Assembly (NCBI GenBank): GCA_016716625.1
Contig: JADJVJ010000001.1
Coordinates: 1,674,001 to 1,738,000, forward strand
Origin: Nostocoides sp.
GTDB lineage: Bacteria; Actinomycetota; Actinomycetes; Actinomycetales; Dermatophilaceae
Direction of reading: 5' to 3'
Length of the DNA: 64,000 nt
The notes beneath the pieces were generated by a model. It had not been told where the DNA came from and searched no databases. It was given only the letters and a program-made list of their open reading frames with translations. Numbering within the stretch: the stretch's first letter is position 1; every line of letters begins with the position of its first letter. Of this stretch, positions 20,048 through 31,049 are shown piece after piece. Made by a program: the position numbers and the translations under genes.

Positions 20048-20977
20048 TCAGCTCTGGCCGCTCGAGCCGTTGTGCCCCTCGACGGAGCGCAGGAAGTCCT
20101 CGACGTCGCTGGCTAGTTCATCGGCGGTCGGCAGCGGAGTGGGTTCGTTGGCGAGCAGCGAGGGACGCTCGGTCCCCTCAAGGTAGGCGTCGTACTGCTC
20201 CTCAAGACCGGTGACCATGGCCGAGGCCTCGGTGTTCTTGGCGATCTCGGCGGCAATCTCGAGCTGGCCGACCTGGGCCTTGGCGACAAGGTCGTCATTG
20301 GGCAGGTTGAGCCCGGTCACGTCGACGACGGCATTGAGCGCAGCGAGCGCCCCCTCGGCCCACTCGGTCTGGGTGAGGTAGTGCGGCACATGGACGGCGA
20401 AGCCGAGCGCATCCTCGCCAGCCTCCCCGAGCCGCAGTTCGAGCAGGGCGCTGAAAGAGGCCGGCACCGCAACCCGGCCGAAGGGCGAGACCCGCTCACC
20501 GATGAGGTCACTGCGGGTGGCGTGCGCGGTGTAGGACACCGGGCGGGTGTGCGGCACCGCCATCGGGATGCCGTGAACCGAGACGACAAGCGAGATGCCC
20601 AGGTGGTCGGCGACCTGGCGGACCGCAGCCACCATGCGCTCCCACTGATAGTCCGGTTCCGGACCCCGGAGCATGTAGTACGGCGTGCCGTCCCGGTCCT
20701 GGAGCCGCAGGAGCTCGATCTTCGGGGCGTCGTAGGACTCCCACCGGTTGGTCTCGAACACCATGATCGGGCGGCGGGCACGCAGGTCGAGGAGCTGGTC
20801 GACGTCGAAGGTGGCGACCAGTTCCGAGGTGCTTGTCGCGAGCAGATGCGTGGAGAGAACGTGCTGGACCGAGCCGGCATCGACGAAACCACCGAGCGCG
20901 ACCAGGAGAACACCGCCGGGACTCGTTGCCGCGGCGGCGGCCGGTTGGAGCCGGTAGAGCGTGGTGGGGTCCTGCAC
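20048..20977 (-). CDS. PAC2 family protein (proteasome assembly chaperone-like)
   Basis: This 309-residue protein belongs to the PAC2 family. Early segments LVALGGFVDAGSVQHVL and IMVFETNRWESYDAPKIELLRL, then VSVHGIPMAVPHTRP and LPNDDLVAKAQ, fit the actinobacterial members. The family is structurally related to eukaryotic proteasome assembly chaperones, and the bacterial role is not settled. The C-terminal 60 residues are acidic and helical, ending in a Ser/Gly-rich tail. GTG at 20977 has GGAAGG 9 bp upstream. It follows hrpA by about 30 bp and is likely cotranscribed. Confidence 0.87.
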   Translation of the reverse strand: MQDPTTLYRLQPAAAAATSPGGVLLVALGGFVDAGSVQHVLSTHLLATSTSELVATFDVDQLLDLRARRPIMVFETNRWESYDAPKIELLRLQDRDGTPYYMLRGPEPDYQWERMVAAVRQVADHLGISLVVSVHGIPMAVPHTRPVSYTAHATRSDLIGERVSPFGRVAVPASFSALLELRLGEAGEDALGFAVHVPHYLTQTEWAEGALAALNAVVDVTGLNLPNDDLVAKAQVGQLEIAAEIAKNTEASAMVTGLEEQYDAYLEGTERPSLLANEPTPLPTADELASDVEDFLRSVEGHNGSSGQS

Positions 20978-21005
20978 GATGGTCAGCCTTCCAGGTTGCG
21001 GTGGG

Positions 21006-24000
21006 TCATGGGGTGAACGTTGCGCGACTGCCGGCCATTCCGCGACGAACCTCACCCAGGGCGGCGAGCACCCGTTTGCTCGACACCGGGTATGCCGTGC
21101 CGAGACTCTGCGCGAAGAGGCTCACCCGCAGTTCCTCGATCATCCAGCCGATCTCGCGCACCTGCGCCCGCCGGCGGGCGGCCTCGGGGAGCTCGGCGAG
21201 CAGCACGGCATACGCCTCCTCGACGGTGTCGATCTCGGTCTGCAGGGCCCCCTCTCGGGCGTTCGTCGCGGCCCGGCTCAGCCGGTGGTCCAGGCCGCGC
21301 AGGTACCGCTCCAGGTCCGGCATCCGACGAAGTCCGGTGGCCGCGAGGAAGCCGGGGCAGATGAGCGAGTCCAGGTGCGCGGAGGCGTCGGCGATGGTGG
21401 CCCGGAGGTGGGCCGGGGCGCGGCCGTGGGTCTGGCTCTGCGCCATCCCCGCCAGGCTCTGACGTACCCGATGGGCCAGCTCGAGGGCGGGCAGGACCGC
21501 CCGCACCACCGCGAGTGAGCGGGCCGGCAGGTGGGTGCGGACCGCGCCCAGGGCGGCGGCGTATTCCGTTGCGGTGCGCACCGGTTCGGGGGACAGACCG
21601 GCGAGGATGTCGTCGACCGCGGCGTCCACGGCGTCGGCGAGCAAAGCGGGCACCGAGCCGTGCGGGTTGTGTGACAGGGTGAGTTTGTCGGTCGTGCTCA
21701 AAGAGGCGAGGATCCGTTTCCACGGCGGGGCCACCTGGCCCAGGAGCAGTCGGCGGACCCCGCCGTGGTGCAGTTCGCGGGCAAGGTCGGGGTCGTCCAG
21801 GACCCGCATTGCGACCCTGCCGCCCTCGTCGACGAGGGCCGGGTAGCCGGTCACGGCCAGCCGACCCGACCGCCCGGCGAAACTCTCCGGGACCCCGTCG
21901 TCGGGGAATGCGGTGAGCTGGCTCCGTTCGAGGTCGGCGCCGGCTCGGGCGATCCGCTCCCGAACTGCGGGTTGGGTCGCTCCGCGGAGCACCTCGAGGT
22001 CCTTGCCTGAGGCGAGCACTTCCCGGCGCCGACCCTCGACGCTGAAGGTCACCCGCAGGTGGGCCGGAACCCGCTCCCAGTCGAAGTCGCCAGGGGCCAC
22101 GGCTACCCCACGCTCCTCCTTGAGGACCCGGGAGAGCTCCTGCGTGACGGCACCCCGGGCCGGGTCGAGCCGGTGCAGGAGGGCTCGGGCCGTGTCCGGA
22201 ACCGGGACGAGCAGCCGCCGGGCCTCCTTGGGCAGCGAGCGCAGCAGCGCGCCGACGAGGTCCTCCCGCATCCCCGGAACGAGCCAGTCCAGGCCCTGGC
22301 CGCTCACCTGGTTGAGTTGCGCCGCCGGGATGTGCACGGTGACGCCGTCGGCGGCGTCCCCCGGTGAGAAGTGGTAGGTGAGGTCGAGGTCGAGGTCGCC
22401 GTCACGCCATCGGCCCGGATAGTCGCTGGCCAGGACCGCTCCGCCGCCCTGGTCGCGGATGTCGGCCTCGGTCAGGGTGAGCAGGTCGGGGTTGCGCCGG
22501 GACTCCCCGCGCCACCATCGGTCGAAGTGACGGGCGGAGAGGACGTCCTGCGGGATGCGGGCGTCGTAGAAGGCAAAGAGGACGTCATCGCTCACGGTGA
22601 GGTCACGTCGGCGCGCGCGTTCCTCGAGTTCGCCGACCCGGGCCAAAAGGGCGCTGTTGGCCCGCCAGAAGGCGTGCTGGCCTTCCCAGTCGCCCTCGAC
22701 CAGGGCGTGCCGCAGGAAGAGTTCGCGGGCGGCCACCGGGTCGATCCGGGCGAACTGGACCGGCCGATCCACGACCAGGGGTATGCCGTACAGGGTCACC
22801 CGCTCACTGGCGAGGACCGCCCCCTGCCGCCGTGACCATCGGGGCTCACTGTAGGAGCGCGCCACCAGGTGGCCGCCGGCCTCCTCGGCCCACTGTGGGT
22901 CGATGGCCGCGACCCGGTGAGCCCAGATCCGGCTCGTCTCGACGAGCTCCCCGGCCATGACGAAGTCCGGCTGACGGCGGGAGAGCGCCGACCCCGGGGA
23001 GATCGCGAACCGGGCCCCGCGGGCCCCGAGGTAGTCGCGGCGGACCTCATCGCGCAAGCCGATCTGCGACAGCAGTCCCGCGAGCAGGGCCTGGTGCACC
23101 CGGTCCCAGTCCGGCGCGTTCTCGCCCGCCGCGCCGCTGCGGGCCGGGTCGATGCCGACCCCACGGCATACGCCGCGCAGTTGGGCGTGCAGGTCCTGCC
23201 ACTCCCGGATCCGCAGGTAGTGCAGGTACTCGGCCCGGCAGAGCCGGCGGAAGGCACTGCCGGAGAGCGCCTTCTGCTGGGCCTGGAGGTAACTCCACAG
23301 GCCGTGCACGGTGGCGAAGTCCGAGGTCTTGTCGACGAACCGGGCATGGGCCTGATCGGCCCGCTCACGCTGGTCCTCGGGACGTTCCCGCGGGTCCTGG
23401 ATGGACAGTGCGGCGACGATTGGCAGCACCTCGCGGACACAGCCGAGCCGGTCGGCTTCGACGATCATCCGGCCGAGCCGAGGGTCGACCGGCAACCGGG
23501 CGAGCGTGCGGCCGGTGGCGGTGAGCCGATGCCCTTGGGTGAACGCGCCGAGCTCGGTGAGCAGGCGGGCGCCGTCGGTGACCTGCCGCTGGTCGGGTGC
23601 TTCGACGAAGGGGAACCGCGCGAGGTCACCCAGGCGCAGGGCGGCCATCTGGAGCATGACCGCGGCGAGCGAGGTCCGCAGGATCTCGGGCTCGGTGAAC
23701 TCGGGCCGGCTCTCGAAGTCCTCCTGAGAGTAGAGCCGGATCGCCACCCCGGGCGCGATCCGGCCACACCGCCCGGACCGCTGGGCCGCACTGGCCCGGG
23801 AGATGGGCTCGATGGGGAGCCGTTGGACCTTGGTGCGTTGGCTGAACCGGGACATCCGAGCGGTGCCGGTGTCGACGACGAAGCCGATCCCGGGGACGGT
23901 GAGCGAGGTCTCGGCGACGTTCGTGGCGAGGATGACCCGCCGAGAGGGACCGCGGTGGAAGACCCGGTGCTGCTCGGCGGCCGAGAGCCGGGCATAGAGC

Positions 24001-24893
24001 GGCAGGATCTCGGTGCCGGGAAGGGCCAACGTCTCCAGGGCCTCGGCCGCGTCCTTGATCTCGCGTTCGCCGGAGAGGAAGACCAGGATGTCGGTGGCGT
24101 CCGCACCTGGGGCCACTTCGGTCCAGAGTTCGGTGACCGCCTCGAGGATGCCGGTCACCTGGTCCCGCTCGTCGATGATCCGACCCTCGGCGTCCCGCTC
24201 GATGAGCGGCCGGTAACGGACCTCGACGGGGAAGGTTCGCCCGGAGACCTCGATGACGGGAACCTCACGAACCACCGCCCCGTCGATGTCGGTGGCGAAG
24301 TGGCGGGCGAACCGTTGCGGGTCGATCGTCGCGCTCGTGATGACGATCCGCAGGCCCGAACGCCGCCGCAGCAGGGCCTTGAGGTAGCCGAGAATGAAGT
24401 CGATGGTCAGGCTGCGTTCGTGGGCCTCGTCGATGATGAGGACGTCATAGGCGCGCAGGTCATGGTCCCGCTGGAGTTCGGCGAGCAGGATGCCGTCGGT
24501 CATGACCTTGATGGCGGTGCGGTTCCCGGTGCGGTCGGTGAACCGCACCTGGTAGCCCACGGTGCCCCCGAGTTCGGCCTCACCGAGTTCCTCGGCGATC
24601 CGCTCGGCCACGGAGCGGGCGGCGATCCGGCGGGGCTGGGTGTGCCCGACGATGCCGCCGTGGAGCAGCCCGGCCTCCAGGCACATCTTGGGGATTTGGG
24701 TGGTCTTGCCGGACCCGGTCTCCCCCGCGATGACGACAACCTGGTGTGCGCGCAGCGCTGCGACGATCTCCGCGCGCGCGGCCGTGACGGGGAGGTCCTC
24801 GGGGTAGGTGGCCGCGAGATTGGCGGGCAGGGTCAGCGCGCGGGCAGGACGCGGACCACGGGAGCGGCGCTGTGATCGGGACTCCGCGCGCAT
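21006..24893 (-). CDS. hrpA: ATP-dependent RNA helicase HrpA (DEAH box)
   Basis: This 1295-residue protein is a full-length HrpA-type DEAH helicase that unwinds RNA with ATP. Walker A GETGSGKTTQ is at residues 57-66, DEAH at 155-158, SAT soon after, then motif VI QRSGRCGR, followed by HA2/OB-fold regions and the long HrpA C-terminal DUF3418 part. The ATG at 24893 is supported by TATCCT plus 7 nt directly upstream, a leaderless -10 pattern inside the preceding gene; an earlier frame start exists at 24959. It overlaps the upstream hypothetical gene by 61 bp in a different frame. Confidence 0.95.
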   Translation of the reverse strand: MRAESRSQRRSRGPRPARALTLPANLAATYPEDLPVTAARAEIVAALRAHQVVVIAGETGSGKTTQIPKMCLEAGLLHGGIVGHTQPRRIAARSVAERIAEELGEAELGGTVGYQVRFTDRTGNRTAIKVMTDGILLAELQRDHDLRAYDVLIIDEAHERSLTIDFILGYLKALLRRRSGLRIVITSATIDPQRFARHFATDIDGAVVREVPVIEVSGRTFPVEVRYRPLIERDAEGRIIDERDQVTGILEAVTELWTEVAPGADATDILVFLSGEREIKDAAEALETLALPGTEILPLYARLSAAEQHRVFHRGPSRRVILATNVAETSLTVPGIGFVVDTGTARMSRFSQRTKVQRLPIEPISRASAAQRSGRCGRIAPGVAIRLYSQEDFESRPEFTEPEILRTSLAAVMLQMAALRLGDLARFPFVEAPDQRQVTDGARLLTELGAFTQGHRLTATGRTLARLPVDPRLGRMIVEADRLGCVREVLPIVAALSIQDPRERPEDQRERADQAHARFVDKTSDFATVHGLWSYLQAQQKALSGSAFRRLCRAEYLHYLRIREWQDLHAQLRGVCRGVGIDPARSGAAGENAPDWDRVHQALLAGLLSQIGLRDEVRRDYLGARGARFAISPGSALSRRQPDFVMAGELVETSRIWAHRVAAIDPQWAEEAGGHLVARSYSEPRWSRRQGAVLASERVTLYGIPLVVDRPVQFARIDPVAARELFLRHALVEGDWEGQHAFWRANSALLARVGELEERARRRDLTVSDDVLFAFYDARIPQDVLSARHFDRWWRGESRRNPDLLTLTEADIRDQGGGAVLASDYPGRWRDGDLDLDLTYHFSPGDAADGVTVHIPAAQLNQVSGQGLDWLVPGMREDLVGALLRSLPKEARRLLVPVPDTARALLHRLDPARGAVTQELSRVLKEERGVAVAPGDFDWERVPAHLRVTFSVEGRRREVLASGKDLEVLRGATQPAVRERIARAGADLERSQLTAFPDDGVPESFAGRSGRLAVTGYPALVDEGGRVAMRVLDDPDLARELHHGGVRRLLLGQVAPPWKRILASLSTTDKLTLSHNPHGSVPALLADAVDAAVDDILAGLSPEPVRTATEYAAALGAVRTHLPARSLAVVRAVLPALELAHRVRQSLAGMAQSQTHGRAPAHLRATIADASAHLDSLICPGFLAATGLRRMPDLERYLRGLDHRLSRAATNAREGALQTEIDTVEEAYAVLLAELPEAARRRAQVREIGWMIEELRVSLFAQSLGTAYPVSSKRVLAALGEVRRGMAGSRATFTP

Positions 24894-26038
24894 GAGGACG
24901 AGGATACGGGCGGGTGCGGTGAGGGCCCGAGCCGATTGACCACGCTCTGGGTCAGCCAACTCCCCCGGAGCAGGGCTTCCCCGGTGACGAAGTGGACCTT
25001 GGCGTCCTTCCCGTTGCGCACGGCCAGCCGCCAGTCGTCGAGCAGGGCGCGGTCCAGGCCCGAGCGCGCCGCGTTGACGCCCTTGGTCAGCAAGCCGCGC
25101 GCGGTGAACGACCCGCCGGTGGCGATCGCCGGCAGGGACGGCGCGTGCGCGCCGGGGCGGGCGAACGGGGTTATCCGCAGCGGGCCGCGGACCTCATCGA
25201 CCTTGGCTCGGGTGGCCGCCGCCACCCCGGCGCGAATCCGCTCGGCGCGGGAGAACTGACCGGTGAGGGCCGAACCGGCCTTGAGCGCGCTCCCGGTGCC
25301 GGTCGTCGCCGCGAAGGCGACGTCCGCGGCGAGGTCGCCCCAGGACCCCTCGTCGTAGGCGAGCAGCATCACCGCGTCGCTCACTCCCCCGGCCCCGGCG
25401 CCGACCACCCCCGCGGCCTTGAACCCCGGGTGCAGGGTGCCTAGGGCGCCGAGGGCAGCCACCCCATCGGCCAGTTGGGCGGCGCCGCGCACGCTCCGGT
25501 AGGCCAGGCCGTCCTGGAGCCGGTCCCGGGCCGCGGCCGCGAGCCGGTCGGCGCACCGCGTGTCCGCCTCGGTGAACCTGGCCCAGGCCGCCGTATGTCG
25601 TGCCCGCGCCTCCTGCGCCCGGGCCACCTCGCGACGCTGGTCGGCGAGCAGCACCTCGTAGAGCGGATCCCCGCGGCCAAGGCCGCCGGCCGCGAGCCGG
25701 GCCAGCTCGTCCTCGAGGAGCAGGATCTGGCGCTGGGCCTGGCTCTCCTCGTACACGCAGGCCTGGATGATCGGCTGTTCCCGGCCGAGCACCTCGGCAA
25801 GCTCGATCAGCGCAGCGGCCGCCACGGCATACCGGTCGACGACGAGGTCCAGGCTGGGCGGGAGCCCGGCGAGCCGGGTGGCGAAGACCACCCCGGCCGG
25901 CGACTCCCACACCGTGCTCGCCTCCCGCAGCCGAGCCAGCAGGCCGGCGAGGTCGGCCATCTGCTGCGCCCGGGCACGAAGGTGGGCGGCGAGGCCGCGG
26001 ACGACCTCGGCGTCACCGGGCAGCGGTTGCAGGATCAT
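24833..26038 (-). CDS. WXG100-like hypothetical protein (large member of a gene pair)
   Basis: This 401-residue protein is not recognised as a named family. Its first 90 residues are helical with a Trp at about residue 43 (STVWESPAGVVFATRL), reminiscent of WXG100/ESX-like helical hairpins. A second helical block follows (about 95-190, rich in Glu, Arg and Ala), then a Gly/Ala-rich hydrophobic stretch and a basic C-terminus. The ATG at 26038 overlaps the stop of the small upstream gene (ATGA). No toxin or enzyme motif was found, and no ESX secretion genes are in the window. Confidence 0.62.
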   Translation of the reverse strand: MILQPLPGDAEVVRGLAAHLRARAQQMADLAGLLARLREASTVWESPAGVVFATRLAGLPPSLDLVVDRYAVAAAALIELAEVLGREQPIIQACVYEESQAQRQILLLEDELARLAAGGLGRGDPLYEVLLADQRREVARAQEARARHTAAWARFTEADTRCADRLAAAARDRLQDGLAYRSVRGAAQLADGVAALGALGTLHPGFKAAGVVGAGAGGVSDAVMLLAYDEGSWGDLAADVAFAATTGTGSALKAGSALTGQFSRAERIRAGVAAATRAKVDEVRGPLRITPFARPGAHAPSLPAIATGGSFTARGLLTKGVNAARSGLDRALLDDWRLAVRNGKDAKVHFVTGEALLRGSWLTQSVVNRLGPSPHPPVSSSSCARSPDHSAAPVVRVLPAR

Positions 26039-26325
26039 CCGGTGACCCCGCCCGCCCACGATCGTGTGAGCACGGACTCGGTGAGGACGTACGCCGTTCC
26101 GGCCTGGGCGGCCGCCTCGGCGAGATCGAGCAGGGCGTCGACGAGCAGAAAGCGTTCGTGTCGCCAGTTGCCGAGAACCTCGTTCAGGGCCGCGCCGGTG
26201 GCTCCACCGCCGAGTGCCCAGCGGGCCGGCTCGACGTCACCGGTTGCAGCCAACTCGGCGCCGACGTCCGCGAGCGCCAGGGCGAGCTCGCGGACGACGG
26301 ACGCATCGACTCGGATGACCGCCAT
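26035..26325 (-). CDS. Small WXG100/ESX-like helical protein (partner of downstream gene)
   Basis: This 96-residue protein is predicted to be helical throughout, with a Gly-rich turn in the middle (WALGGGATGAALNEVLGNWRHERF), the size and layout of ESX/WXG100-type proteins. The Trp-Arg-His sequence replaces a strict W-x-G, so the assignment is tentative. The ATG at 26325 is supported by TAGCGT plus 6 nt immediately upstream, implying a leaderless transcript. Its stop overlaps the next gene's start by 4 bp, so the pair is coupled. Confidence 0.6.
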   Translation of the reverse strand: MAVIRVDASVVRELALALADVGAELAATGDVEPARWALGGGATGAALNEVLGNWRHERFLLVDALLDLAEAAAQAGTAYVLTESVLTRSWAGGVTG

Positions 26326-26382
26326 ATGCCGACGCTAATCCCGAACGCCGGCGGCACCGATAAGTTATCCACAATCCGCTGG

Positions 26383-27699
<1,317 letters not shown>

Positions 27700-27722
27700 G
27701 GTGCTCGTGCTCCTTCATGAGT

Positions 27723-27836
27723 GGTGCGCGCTTGCGAAATGCCGGTTGACATTCGCCAGGTCCTCACCCGGGGCACCCCACCGCGAAAGGAGGGTTGCCG
27801 GCCAGCAAGCCGGGGCTGTCGCTGGCACTCATGACC
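27723..27836 (-). promoter_or_regulatory. SAM-IV riboswitch upstream of metY
   Basis: On the minus strand the leader starts GGTCATGAGTGCCAGCGAC and carries the same core as the metX leader: AAGCC/GGCTTGCTGGCC, GGCAACCCTCC, GGTGGGGTGCCCCGGGTGA and GGACC. The 3' element is shorter and different (CGCAAGCG). The core from 27759 to 27836 is almost identical to the metX copy while the linker to the start codon is not, so selection on the aptamer is apparent. Confidence 0.9.
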
Positions 27837-27922
27837 TGCCGAAGAGGCTAGGCGAGCCCACGGCATACCGTCCAACGCGTGGTCGCCACGTCTCACTAGA
27901 CGGACGCGCCTACGATGGGGGG

Positions 27923-28969
27923 ATGACCTACCGCGTGGACGACTACCAGGCCGCCGCCAACCGCTACGACGCCGGTATGCCGTACCGCCGGGTCGGCCGC
28001 AGCGGGCTCGTCCTGCCGGCGATCTCCCTCGGGCTCTGGCACAACTTCGGCGGAGATGTCCCGCTGGACCGGCAGCGGGCGACACTGCGCCGGGCCTTCG
28101 ACCTCGGGGTCACCCACGTCGACCTGGCGAACAACTACGGCCCGCCGTACGGCTCCGCCGAGGAGAACTTCGGGACCATCTTCGCCAGCGACTTCGCCCG
28201 TTACCGCGACGAGCTCATCATCAGCAGCAAGGCCGGGTACGACATGTGGCCGGGTCCCTACGGCCAGGGCGGCGGCTCCCGGAAGTACGTCATCGCGAGC
28301 TGCGAACAGAGCCTGAAGCGGATGGGCCTGGACTACGTCGACATCTTCTACAGCCACCGCTTCGACCCGGACACCCCGCTCGAGGAGACCCTCGGGGCCT
28401 TGGACGCCCTCGTGCGGGCCGGCAAGGCACTCTACGTCGGGATTTCGTCCTACTCCGGGGCCCGTACCCGCGAGGCGGTGCAGATCCTCCGTGACCTCGG
28501 CACCCCCCTGCTCATCCACCAGCCGTCGTACTCGCTGCTCAACCGCTGGGTCGAGGAGGACCTGCTCGACGTGCTCGGCGAGAACGGCGTCGGGTGCATC
28601 GCCTTCAGCCCGCTCGCCCAGGGCATGCTCACCAACCGGTATCTCGATGGGGTGCCCGCGGACAGCCGGGCCGCCCAGGGGAAGTCGCTGGACCCCGACC
28701 TGCTCACCGACAAGGCCCTGAGGCACATCCGGGCGCTCAACGACATCGCGGCCGCTCGCGGGCAGAGCCTGGCCCAAATGGCCATCGCCTGGGTGCTGCG
28801 CGATGAGCGGGTCACCTCCGCCCTCATCGGCGCCTCGAGCGTCCAGCAGCTCGAGGACTCGCTCGCCGCGACCCGGAATCTGGCCTTCACTGCCGAGGAG
28901 CTCGCCGCGATCGACGAGCACGCCGTGGAGTCCGGGATCAACCTCTGGGCGCAGTCGTCGGCGAACTGA
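27923..28969 (+). CDS. Aldo/keto reductase (YghZ/L-glyceraldehyde 3-phosphate reductase-like)
   Basis: This 348-residue protein is an NADPH-dependent aldo/keto reductase. The catalytic tetrad is visible: Asp67 in HVDLANNYG, Tyr72, Lys103 in SSKAGYDMWPG and His145 in FYSHRFD. The YghZ-like pattern, including RFDPDTPLEETLGALD and the substrate-loop GPYGQGGGSRKY, suggests reduction of small aldehydes such as methylglyoxal or L-glyceraldehyde 3-phosphate. ATG at 27923 is preceded by TACGAT and 6 nt, a leaderless start. Its 3' end overlaps the convergent membrane gene by 32 bp. Confidence 0.92.
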   Translation: MTYRVDDYQAAANRYDAGMPYRRVGRSGLVLPAISLGLWHNFGGDVPLDRQRATLRRAFDLGVTHVDLANNYGPPYGSAEENFGTIFASDFARYRDELIISSKAGYDMWPGPYGQGGGSRKYVIASCEQSLKRMGLDYVDIFYSHRFDPDTPLEETLGALDALVRAGKALYVGISSYSGARTREAVQILRDLGTPLLIHQPSYSLLNRWVEEDLLDVLGENGVGCIAFSPLAQGMLTNRYLDGVPADSRAAQGKSLDPDLLTDKALRHIRALNDIAAARGQSLAQMAIAWVLRDERVTSALIGASSVQQLEDSLAATRNLAFTAEELAAIDEHAVESGINLWAQSSAN

Positions 28970-29384
28970 ACTCCGCACTCAACCCCGGGCGCCGACTCAC
29001 CCGGCGCAGCCACCACAACCCCACCACGGGCAGCACGAGTGGAACGAACCCGTACCCGGACCCGAAGTGCGACCACACCGTCTTGTCCGGGAAGAGCGCG
29101 GGTATGGCGGAGGACAGCGCCCCAACGAGGAGCACCCCGACGAGCTCGATGGTCACCGCCACCCAGGCCACGCGGGTCCACCGCGGACCACCCTTGAGCA
29201 GCGCAACCGTCGCGACGAGATAGATGAGGGCCGCCGCCGCGGAGAGCGCATAGGCCAGCGGAGCCTTGCCGAACGAGGCGATGAGCTGGACGCTCGACCG
29301 ACCGGTCGCAGCGAGCGCGAGGACGGCATAGACCGCGACGATGAACCGGCCCGGTCCACGCCCGGTGTCCCCCTGGACGCTCAT
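28938..29384 (-). CDS. Small integral membrane protein (four predicted spans)
   Basis: This 148-residue protein has four hydrophobic segments, near residues 12-30, 38-60, 70-90 and 108-126, and short loops. No family is recognised with certainty. It starts with ATG at 29384, overlapping the stop of the upstream membrane gene (ATGA), so the two are coupled, and both follow the ornithine aminotransferase gene. The C-terminus is Ser/Pro-rich. Confidence 0.72.
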   Translation of the reverse strand: MSVQGDTGRGPGRFIVAVYAVLALAATGRSSVQLIASFGKAPLAYALSAAAALIYLVATVALLKGGPRWTRVAWVAVTIELVGVLLVGALSSAIPALFPDKTVWSHFGSGYGFVPLVLPVVGLWWLRRVSRRPGLSAEFSSPTTAPRG

Positions 29385-29743
29385 GGCGCGACCTGCCAGA
29401 TCTGCAGCAACCGGGCGGTCATGACGGCCACCCCGAATGCCCCGATGGCCACCGCTCCCATCGACCATCGGGTCTTCTCCTTGATCGCCAGGAACGCGGT
29501 GCCCACCGGCACGAACGGCAACGACACGGCATATGCGGCGAAGGTGAGCCGCTCGGTCTCGTCGGGGATCCGGCTCATGCCGCCTAGACACTGGACCATG
29601 AGGACGAGCAGCCCGACGAGGACCAGCGCGCTGATCAGCAGGAGACGGTCGTCGACGAGCCGGTCGCGCAGGGCGTAGCCGCCGGAGACCACGAGTTGGA
29701 GGACGGCCAGGCCGATGACGACATACGAGAGGGTGACGCTCAC
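29381..29743 (-). CDS. Small integral membrane protein (four predicted spans)
   Basis: This 120-residue protein has about four hydrophobic helices (residues 5-23, 34-54, 66-85 and 92-112). The function is not recognised. The GTG start at 29743 overlaps the stop of the ornithine aminotransferase gene by 4 bp, and its own stop overlaps the next membrane gene. The three genes look like one operon, and the two membrane proteins may form a complex, which is inference from coupling only. Confidence 0.74.
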   Translation of the reverse strand: MSVTLSYVVIGLAVLQLVVSGGYALRDRLVDDRLLLISALVLVGLLVLMVQCLGGMSRIPDETERLTFAAYAVSLPFVPVGTAFLAIKEKTRWSMGAVAIGAFGVAVMTARLLQIWQVAP

Positions 29744-30969
29744 GACCGGCGGAACCCCGCAAGGGCACCGCGGATCCCGTTCACCAGCAGGTCCAGATCG
29801 TCCTCGGTCACCACCAGGGGCGGGGCGAGCCGGATGGTCGCGCCATGGGTGTCTTTGGCGAGTATGCCGTGGGCGATGAGGGACTCGCAGAGCACCCTGC
29901 CCGAGGGCCCATCAGGATCGAGGTCGAGCCCGGCCCACAGGCCACGGATCCGGACCGCGCGCAGGCCGTGTCCGACGAGAGGTTCCAGGCCGGCCTGGAG
30001 CCGCGCGCCGAGGATGCGCGCTCGCTCCTGGAACTCCCCGGTGGCGAGCATGTCGACCACCTCGTGCGCGATCGCGCAGGCCAGCGGGTTGCCGCCGAAG
30101 GTGGAGCCGTGCGAGCCCGGGGTGATCACCCCGAGGACATCCCGGTCGGCGGCGATCGCCGACACCGGGATGATGCCGCCGCCGAGCGCCTTGCCGAGAA
30201 TGTAGATATCGGGGACGACGTCTTCATGATCACAGGCGAACGTGCGACCGGTGCGGGCCAGGCCGGACTGCACCTCGTCGGCAAGCATGAGGACGCCGTT
30301 GGCATCGCAGATTTGCCGGACCTCGCGCAGGTACCCCGCCGGCGGGATGAGCACCCCGCCCTCTCCCTGGATCGGCTCCAGGAGAACGGCGACGGTGTCC
30401 TCGTCGATCGCCTCGCGCAGAGCGGCGGCGTCGCCGTAGCTCACCGAGACGAAGCCCGGGGTGTACGGCCCGAACTCGTCGCGGGCCACCTTGTCGTCGG
30501 AGAAGCTGATGATGGTGGTCGTGCGGCCGTGGAAGTTGCCCTCCATGACGATGATCCGGGCCCGGTTCTCCGGGACGCCTTTGACCTGGTAGCCCCATTT
30601 GCGGGCCACCTTCAGGGCCGTCTCGACGGCCTCGGCTCCGGTGTTCATCGGCAGGACCATCTCTTTGCCGGTGAGGTCGCCCAGGGCCTCGGCGAACGGG
30701 CCGAGTTGATCGCTGAAGAACGCCCGACTGGTCAGGGTGAGGGTCGCCAACTGCCGTTCGGCCCGGGCGATGAGGCGCGGGTGGCCGTGCCCGAAGTTGA
30801 GCGCGGAGTAGCCTGCGAGGCAATCGAGGTAGCGACGGCCCTCGACGTCGGTGACCCAGGCACCTTCGCCGCGTGCAAGCACGACGGGCAGAGGGTGATA
30901 GTTGTGAGCGGAACGGAGTTCGCACAACTCGATGTGGGCGTCTGTGGGCGCCCCGTGCGGGATCGGCAT
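29740..30969 (-). CDS. rocD: Ornithine--oxo-acid transaminase
   Basis: RocD transfers the delta-amino group of ornithine to 2-oxoglutarate, feeding arginine carbon into glutamate and proline. This 409-residue class III PLP aminotransferase has the Schiff-base Lys260 in YILGKALGGGIIP, the segment NTGAEAVETALKVARKW, the Asp in LADEVQSGLARTG, and EPIQGEGG. These sequences are typical of ornithine aminotransferases. ATG at 30969 has GAGGAGG about 12 bp upstream. It heads an apparent operon with two small membrane proteins. Confidence 0.93.
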   Translation of the reverse strand: MPIPHGAPTDAHIELCELRSAHNYHPLPVVLARGEGAWVTDVEGRRYLDCLAGYSALNFGHGHPRLIARAERQLATLTLTSRAFFSDQLGPFAEALGDLTGKEMVLPMNTGAEAVETALKVARKWGYQVKGVPENRARIIVMEGNFHGRTTTIISFSDDKVARDEFGPYTPGFVSVSYGDAAALREAIDEDTVAVLLEPIQGEGGVLIPPAGYLREVRQICDANGVLMLADEVQSGLARTGRTFACDHEDVVPDIYILGKALGGGIIPVSAIAADRDVLGVITPGSHGSTFGGNPLACAIAHEVVDMLATGEFQERARILGARLQAGLEPLVGHGLRAVRIRGLWAGLDLDPDGPSGRVLCESLIAHGILAKDTHGATIRLAPPLVVTEDDLDLLVNGIRGALAGFRRS

Positions 30970-31049
30970 ATCGCTGGAGACCTCCTCGGTGATCCCAGCC
31001 TATGCCAGCGGCCGGGACCCCCGAGTGAGGTCAGCGGGTGCATCCCGGG

